Assembly (NCBI GenBank): GCA_035455265.1
Contig: DATIFK010000122.1
Span: forward strand, 1-17,103
Length of the DNA stretch: 17,103 bases
Direction: 5' to 3'
DNA from: MGOM01 sp035455265
Lineage (GTDB): Bacteria > Chloroflexota > Anaerolineae > Anaerolineales > E44-bin32
The notes below the pieces were generated by a model that saw nothing but the letters and a program-made list of their open reading frames with translations, was not told where the DNA came from and did not search any database. Made by a program: the position numbers and the translations under genes. Shown here one piece after another: positions 13,300 through 17,103 of this stretch. Position 1 is the stretch's first letter, and each line of letters begins with the position of its first letter.

Positions 13300-14550
13300 A
13301 TGTTCGCTCGATTGGGGAGGAGCGTCCGGCTGTGCATCGGCCTGGTGGCCGTACTGATCCTCGTTGCCTCCTCGACCGCGCCCCTGCGTGGGCCGCAAGC
13401 GCAGCTCAAGCGCTATACGGCCGCGCTCGAATTCGATTTCGCCGGGTGGACGGTGGACGCGGCGATGGTCAAGCTGAGCCAGGGAGCCCTCGCCAGCAGC
13501 GGCTACCTGCCGGCTGAGACGCGGCCGGCCGTCGTGCGCGAGTTGTTCCGTCTCGTCGACGAGGCCGAACGGCTGGACGGCGAGGTGCGAGCCGCCTACG
13601 CCGCGGGGCAGGTCGCCACGCCGGAGACCGAGGCCAGGAACGCGCATCTGGCCACTCTGCGGGCCCAGATCGCCCGCCTCCAACCCGTCGCCGAGGCGAT
13701 CCTGCAGGAACAGGCCTCGGTGACGATCGCCGCGGCGGGCCTGGCAAGCACCGGCGAGCCCTTCCCTCCGGTCTCCTTTCATCTCTCCCAGCTGCCCGTG
13801 GCGCTGGTCGTTTCCCCGCGAACGGAAATCCGCCAGGACGCCCTGGTGCAGCTCGATCCGGGCCTGCCGCTCGACGGCCAGATCCATCTCGAGGCGCGCG
13901 TCGAACAGGGCCTGGACGTCTCGGCGCTCGTCGTCCCGGTGGGGGGCATTGGAACCTATCCCACGATGATCGAAGAAACGGGCGCGCTGGGGTGGGTAGC
14001 CGAGGTCGTCCTGCACGAGTGGACTCACAACTGGCTGACGCTGCGGCCGCTCGGATGGAACTACGAGACCAACGCTTCGTTGAGAACCATGAACGAGACG
14101 ACGGCACAGTTGATGGGTCAGGCGCTGGGTCGCCTGCTCGTGGCGCGCTACTATCCGGACCTGGCCCGGAATGCGACGGCGCACGCGGCTGCGATGAAGC
14201 GTCCACTCTCCTTTGACTTTCAGGCGGAGATGCACGCGACGCGCGTGCACGTCGACGAGCTCCTGGCTGAGGGGAAGGTGACCGAGGCCGAGGGCTACAT
14301 GGAAGCGCGGCGGCAGGTGTTCGTGGCGAACGGCTATCCCTTGCGCAGGCTCAACCAGGCGTACTTTGCCTTTTACGGCGCGTACGCCGACAGCGCGCAG
14401 GGGCCGGCCGGCGAGGATCCAATCGGGGCTGCCGTGCGTCAGTTGTGGGAAGCTGCGGCTTCGCCGGCGGCGTTCCTGAGGCAGATGGCGCGCATGGATT
14501 CGGTCGACGATCTCGAGCGCGCCGTCGGCCGGCCGCTCACCACTCGCTGA
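13300..14550 (+). CDS. Exported HExxH metallopeptidase-like protein of unknown family
   Basis: This 416-residue protein is not assigned to a named family. An N-terminal RSVRLCIGLVAVLILVA stretch (7-23) is a signal peptide or membrane anchor, so the rest is probably outside the cytoplasm. Residues 84-140 are rich in E, A, R and Q and look helical or coiled. HEWTH (239-243) is a zinc-binding HExxH motif, and NETTA (265-269) provides E266 as a likely third ligand, the gluzincin arrangement. A helical C-terminal part follows, with a charged stretch around DELLAEGKVTEAEGYMEARRQ (319-339). It probably cleaves or trims peptides in the envelope, but the substrate is unknown. Transcribed alone from a strong leaderless-type promoter; its end overlaps the convergent M20 gene by 14 bp. 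Confidence 0.8.
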   Translation: MFARLGRSVRLCIGLVAVLILVASSTAPLRGPQAQLKRYTAALEFDFAGWTVDAAMVKLSQGALASSGYLPAETRPAVVRELFRLVDEAERLDGEVRAAYAAGQVATPETEARNAHLATLRAQIARLQPVAEAILQEQASVTIAAAGLASTGEPFPPVSFHLSQLPVALVVSPRTEIRQDALVQLDPGLPLDGQIHLEARVEQGLDVSALVVPVGGIGTYPTMIEETGALGWVAEVVLHEWTHNWLTLRPLGWNYETNASLRTMNETTAQLMGQALGRLLVARYYPDLARNATAHAAAMKRPLSFDFQAEMHATRVHVDELLAEGKVTEAEGYMEARRQVFVANGYPLRRLNQAYFAFYGAYADSAQGPAGEDPIGAAVRQLWEAAASPAAFLRQMARMDSVDDLERAVGRPLTTR

Positions 14551-15661
14551 CGAGGACCGCCAACAGGGCGGCGCGTTCCGCCAGGCTGTCGATCACCAGG
14601 TATTCATCATCGGAGTGGGCGCCGTTGCCCAGGGGGCCGAGGCCGTCGAGCACCGGGATGCCAAGGGCGGCGACGAAGTTGGCGTCCGATCCGCCCCCCG
14701 TGCCGCTTTCCTTCAACTCCAGCCCGATCGAGGCCGCCAGGCTCCGAGCGCGTCCGAAGGCGGCCGCCATCGTGGCGTTGCGGCGCATCGGCGGCCGGTT
14801 CCAGCCGCCGCGCACCTCGACGCGGGCACCGGGCAGAACCGGCTGCAGGCCGCGCAGCTCTTTGTCCAGGCGTTCCGGCTCGCCGTCTTCGAGCACGCGC
14901 ACGTCGAGTTTCGCCAGGCAGCGGCCGGGGACGACATTCGTCCGCGTTCCGCCGCTGATGACTCCCACGCTGATCGTCGTGCCGGAATCGGGGCGGGCCA
15001 GCGCCTGGACGTGCTGGATTTGATGTGCCATCTCGACGATGGCGTTGACCCCGGCTTCGGGGCTGTTGCCGGCGTGCGATGTCCGGCCGATGGTTTCCAG
15101 GATGAAGAGGCCCGTTCCCTTGCGCCAGGTCTTCAACGCCCCGTCGGGCATCGCCGGCTCCAGGCAGAACACCGCACGGTGGCGGCGCGCCAGCTCTTCG
15201 ATCAGCTGGCGGGAAGTGTGGCTACCGGTTTCCTCGTCGGTCGTGAACAGAATCCGGATGGGCCAAACCGGCAACCGAGACGACAGGGCCTCCATCACTG
15301 TCAGAGCCACGGCGACGCTGCCCTTCATGTCGATCACCCCGGGGCCGCGGGCGCGATCGCCGGCCAGCGACCACGGCATGTGGTCAAGAGTCCCGGCGGG
15401 GTGAACCGTGTCGAGATGCGCCAACAGCAGCACTCCGCCCTCGCCGTCGCCCCATTCCGCCAGCCAATGATCTCCCACGGCGGTCTGCGGGTACGAGCGA
15501 ACCCGCGCTCCGACTGCCGAACAGCGATCGGCGACCAGCCGGCCCACCACATCGACGAGGGCTTTGTCGGTTGTCGGCGATTCCGCCTCGACCAGTTCCT
15601 GCAGAAGGTCGAGCATGGCCGATCGTCGGACACGGAAATCGTCGATGGCGAAGGGTGGCAT
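14537..15661 (-). CDS. M20 family zinc metallopeptidase (CPG2-like)
   Basis: The 374-residue enzyme has the full co-catalytic zinc set of M20 peptidases: H82 and D84 (AHLDTVH), bridging D111 (GVIDMKG), general base E143 with ligand E144 (TDEETG), E168 (CLEPA) and H349 (GNGAHSDDEY). TSHAGNSPEAGVNAI (195-209) belongs to the dimerisation-domain region and GTGGGSDANF (321-330) is typical of glutamate carboxypeptidase-like members. It is expected to hydrolyse a peptide or N-acyl amino-acid bond in the cytoplasm, as no signal peptide is seen; the exact substrate is open. The ATG at 15661 is 14 bp after the lipoprotein stop, with GAGG about 11 bases upstream. The longer reading upstream merely runs antiphase through the lipoprotein gene. 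Confidence 0.93.
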   Translation of the reverse strand: MPPFAIDDFRVRRSAMLDLLQELVEAESPTTDKALVDVVGRLVADRCSAVGARVRSYPQTAVGDHWLAEWGDGEGGVLLLAHLDTVHPAGTLDHMPWSLAGDRARGPGVIDMKGSVAVALTVMEALSSRLPVWPIRILFTTDEETGSHTSRQLIEELARRHRAVFCLEPAMPDGALKTWRKGTGLFILETIGRTSHAGNSPEAGVNAIVEMAHQIQHVQALARPDSGTTISVGVISGGTRTNVVPGRCLAKLDVRVLEDGEPERLDKELRGLQPVLPGARVEVRGGWNRPPMRRNATMAAAFGRARSLAASIGLELKESGTGGGSDANFVAALGIPVLDGLGPLGNGAHSDDEYLVIDSLAERAALLAVLVSEW

Positions 15662-15675
15662 AGACCGGGAGTCCT

Positions 15676-16929
15676 CTACTCGAACGGGCACAGATCGGCT
15701 GGGGTGTAGACGCGGTTGTCGTAGCCGTAGTACAGCGGGTCGAGGACCTCGGCTGTGTGGTCGGCCGCATAGCTCCGAACGAGATTGCACGCGGCCGCAA
15801 GGTTCACCGGCTCGGGCTCCTGCAGCACGAGTTCGGCCAGAGCCAGGTAAGGCTCCGCCTCGGGGACGCCGGTCGTCGCCCCGACCATCGAGTCGAACTC
15901 CTGCTGCGCGGCTTCGCGTCCTGCACGGGCCAAAGCCAACAGCACCAGCCGATAGTGCACATACGCCTTGAGGCTGGCGGGGGTGGCCGGCGGTGCATCC
16001 CACTCCTGCAAGGCGGCATCCTCCAGGGCGCGCTGGTAGAGCGCTGAAGCGGCGTCGAGGTCGCCGGCTTCGAAGGCCGCGTCCGCGTCCTGCACGACGT
16101 GCACCCGGAACACAGGCGGCGCGGGGACATCTCGGCCGGGAACGAAGGTCCGCGCGGTTGGGATCCACGTCCACGTGCGCGTCCGCGGCCGCGGCGGGCC
16201 GGCGCCAACGGACATGACGCCTCCAGCCGTCACCGCGATCGTTCCGGCGCCGTCAGGCCCTGGTGCGACGACGATCGTCGGTGAGGGGAGATCCTCACTG
16301 GAGCCCGAGAACACATCGGTCAGCGCCTGGCCGTCCCAGCTCAAAACGCCCAAGGCCAGGAAGCACGTGTGCGCGCCGCACGTTGGACGCCCGAAGACGA
16401 TCTCGCCGGCGCCATCGCCCGTCAAATCGCTGGACGCCAGGAGGACGGGAGCGGCCTGACCAGGTCCGGGCTGAAGGTCGTAGTCGACAGTGTATTCGCC
16501 CGAGCGGCAAAACCACACGTACAGGGCGCCCGGCGGGCGCGGGGCGGTGGTGATGGTCGGGTCCTGCAGCGAAAGAGCGATGTCATCGGCGCCGTCGCCG
16601 TCGACATCAGCCGACACGGCTTCCAGCGACCCTGGAAAGAGGGGCAGCACGTTCGCCGCCTGCATATGGTTGATCAAGGCCGGCAGCTCGCCGCCGCGGT
16701 TGAAGTAGTTCGTCAGAGGCGCCGGGTCGGATGCCAGGGTGGCGGTCTCAGGGAGCGCGGGCGCGGTAGGTGCGGGCTTGCAGGCGGGGGATGGAGTCGC
16801 CGATTGGGTTGGAACACGGAGGGTGGCGGTTGCCGCCGCCGGCATCGGCGTGGGCGCCGGACGAGGGGCGCACGAGGCCGCCAGGCAGGCGACGATCAGG
16901 GTCATTGCGGCTGGACGATGTGGGGGCAC
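15676..16929 (-). CDS. Lipoprotein with FG-GAP-like repeats and helical C-terminal domain
   Basis: A 417-residue secreted protein of unknown function. The N-terminus MPPHRPAAMTLIVACLAASC resembles a lipoprotein signal, with lipidation at C20 or C15. A proline/threonine/alanine-rich linker (21-66) follows, as is common in surface lipoproteins. Two calcium-binding FG-GAP/VCBS-like loops, DVDGDGADD (108-116) and DLTGDGAGE (168-176), indicate a small beta-propeller-like region (about 100-260). A helical, TPR-like part (about 280-395, with AFEAGDLDAASALYQRALED) ends the protein. The GTG at 16929 is chosen because it adds an arginine before the hydrophobic core and lies seven bases after a -10 box. 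An ATG at 16905 is the alternative; an extension to 17073 would be leader-like noise. It is followed by the M20 peptidase after 14 bp. Confidence 0.78.
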   Translation of the reverse strand: MPPHRPAAMTLIVACLAASCAPRPAPTPMPAAATATLRVPTQSATPSPACKPAPTAPALPETATLASDPAPLTNYFNRGGELPALINHMQAANVLPLFPGSLEAVSADVDGDGADDIALSLQDPTITTAPRPPGALYVWFCRSGEYTVDYDLQPGPGQAAPVLLASSDLTGDGAGEIVFGRPTCGAHTCFLALGVLSWDGQALTDVFSGSSEDLPSPTIVVAPGPDGAGTIAVTAGGVMSVGAGPPRPRTRTWTWIPTARTFVPGRDVPAPPVFRVHVVQDADAAFEAGDLDAASALYQRALEDAALQEWDAPPATPASLKAYVHYRLVLLALARAGREAAQQEFDSMVGATTGVPEAEPYLALAELVLQEPEPVNLAAACNLVRSYAADHTAEVLDPLYYGYDNRVYTPADLCPFE

Positions 16930-16936
16930 GAACGCA

Positions 16937-16965
16937 AGTCTAAAGGTTCGATGTCGAGACGACAA
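16937..16965 (-). promoter_or_regulatory. Promoter of the lipoprotein-M20 operon (leaderless-type)
   Basis: On the minus strand TTGTCG (16960-16965) and TAGACT (16937-16942) are 17 bp apart, each matching four of six consensus bases. The -10 box ends seven bases before the GTG at 16929, so the transcript would have little or no leader. Confidence 0.5.
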
Positions 16966-16974
16966 GGCCGGCTG

Positions 16975-16980
16975 TATACT
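16975..16980 (+). promoter_or_regulatory. -10 box of the rightmost gene (leaderless-type)
   Basis: TATACT matches five of six consensus bases and ends seven bases before a GTG that opens a reading frame to the window edge. The -35 region is weak. It faces away from the lipoprotein promoter within a 58 bp gap. Confidence 0.45.
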
Positions 16981-16987
16981 CGAAGAA

Positions 16988-17103
16988 GTGGAGCTCGTTT
17001 TTCCTTCCGGCTCCCCGCCGGCCCGATCCGGCCCGCTCGCCCGCTTCCTGCCGCCCCTCGACATCGGGACCACAACGCGCGCCCTGGAACCGCTCGACGG
17101 CCA
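16988..17103 (+). CDS. Start of an unidentified gene, cut by the window end
   Basis: From GTG at 16988 the frame stays open for 38 codons to the edge of the window. The visible peptide begins MELVFPSGSPPARSG and continues through ARFLPPLDIGTTTRALEPL, with no signal peptide or recognised motif. It is proposed as a gene mainly because of the TATACT box seven bases upstream and the divergent arrangement. No ribosome-binding site is clear, which again points to leaderless translation. Function cannot be judged. Confidence 0.5.
   Translation, partial: MELVFPSGSPPARSGPLARFLPPLDIGTTTRALEPLDG

Noticed and set aside
12866..13409. Minus-strand open frames across the 430 bp intergenic region
   Set aside because: No recognised domain, low-complexity composition, one overlaps the epimerase promoter and the other the consensus promoter at 13266.
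15662..16174. Upstream extension of the M20 peptidase reading frame
   Set aside because: It overlaps the lipoprotein gene in another frame and has no M20 sequence; the enzyme begins at 15661.

Overview
The window is a GC-rich, gene-dense bacterial chromosome segment. It holds fourteen complete protein genes and the first 38 codons of a fifteenth. No rRNA, tRNA, CRISPR array, transposase or phage gene was found. The gene set suggests an uncultured Chloroflexota (Anaerolineae-like) bacterium: a DUF4388 protein with a small GTPase, a DUF3417-type glycogen phosphorylase, a tandem UPF0316 pair, an LmbE/PIG-L deacetylase, and many short palindromic repeats between genes. This assignment is inference; no marker gene in the window settles it.

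Layout. (1) 75-1435, minus: a two-gene operon, DUF4388 protein then small GTPase, with a recognisable promoter and a palindromic repeat at its 3' end. (2) 1746-5044, minus: glgP followed by two tandem UPF0316 membrane proteins, nearly without gaps, again ending at a repeat of the same type. (3) 5117-7869, plus, divergent from glgP: lutA and a single gene that fuses LutB and LutC. Together these encode an iron-sulfur lactate oxidation complex. (4) 7970-12869, minus: epimerase, 3-methyladenine DNA glycosylase, FabI, membrane GGDEF protein, YjbQ and, after a 90 bp gap with a hairpin, a PIG-L deacetylase. The first three overlap by ATGA stop/start junctions. (5) 12870-13299: a 430 bp gap with hairpins and no convincing gene. 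(6) 13300-14550, plus: an exported HExxH metallopeptidase-like protein. (7) 14537-16929, minus: a lipoprotein with FG-GAP-like repeats, then an M20 zinc peptidase whose end overlaps the end of the preceding convergent gene. (8) 16988 onward, plus: a partial unknown gene.

Physiologically the segment is mainly housekeeping: storage glucan phosphorolysis, lactate oxidation, the last step of fatty acid elongation, alkylation repair, nucleotide-sugar modification and peptide trimming. Signalling is represented by a GTPase and a probable diguanylate cyclase.

The most interesting signals are regulatory and architectural. Up to four genes have a -10 box placed so that transcription would begin at or next to the start codon (leaderless mRNA). 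The best case is TTGACA-16 bp-TAAGAT ending six bases before the ATG at 13300. Two copies of a hairpin-plus-tail repeat sit in the same orientation directly against the stop codons of two operons. An 18 bp repeat unit found between genes also lies inside a UPF0316 coding sequence, where it supplies a possible start codon. I found no clear defence, mobile or biosynthetic system. The best candidates for undescribed biology are the GlgP-UPF0316 pairing, the DUF4388-GTPase module and the leaderless metallopeptidase-like gene.
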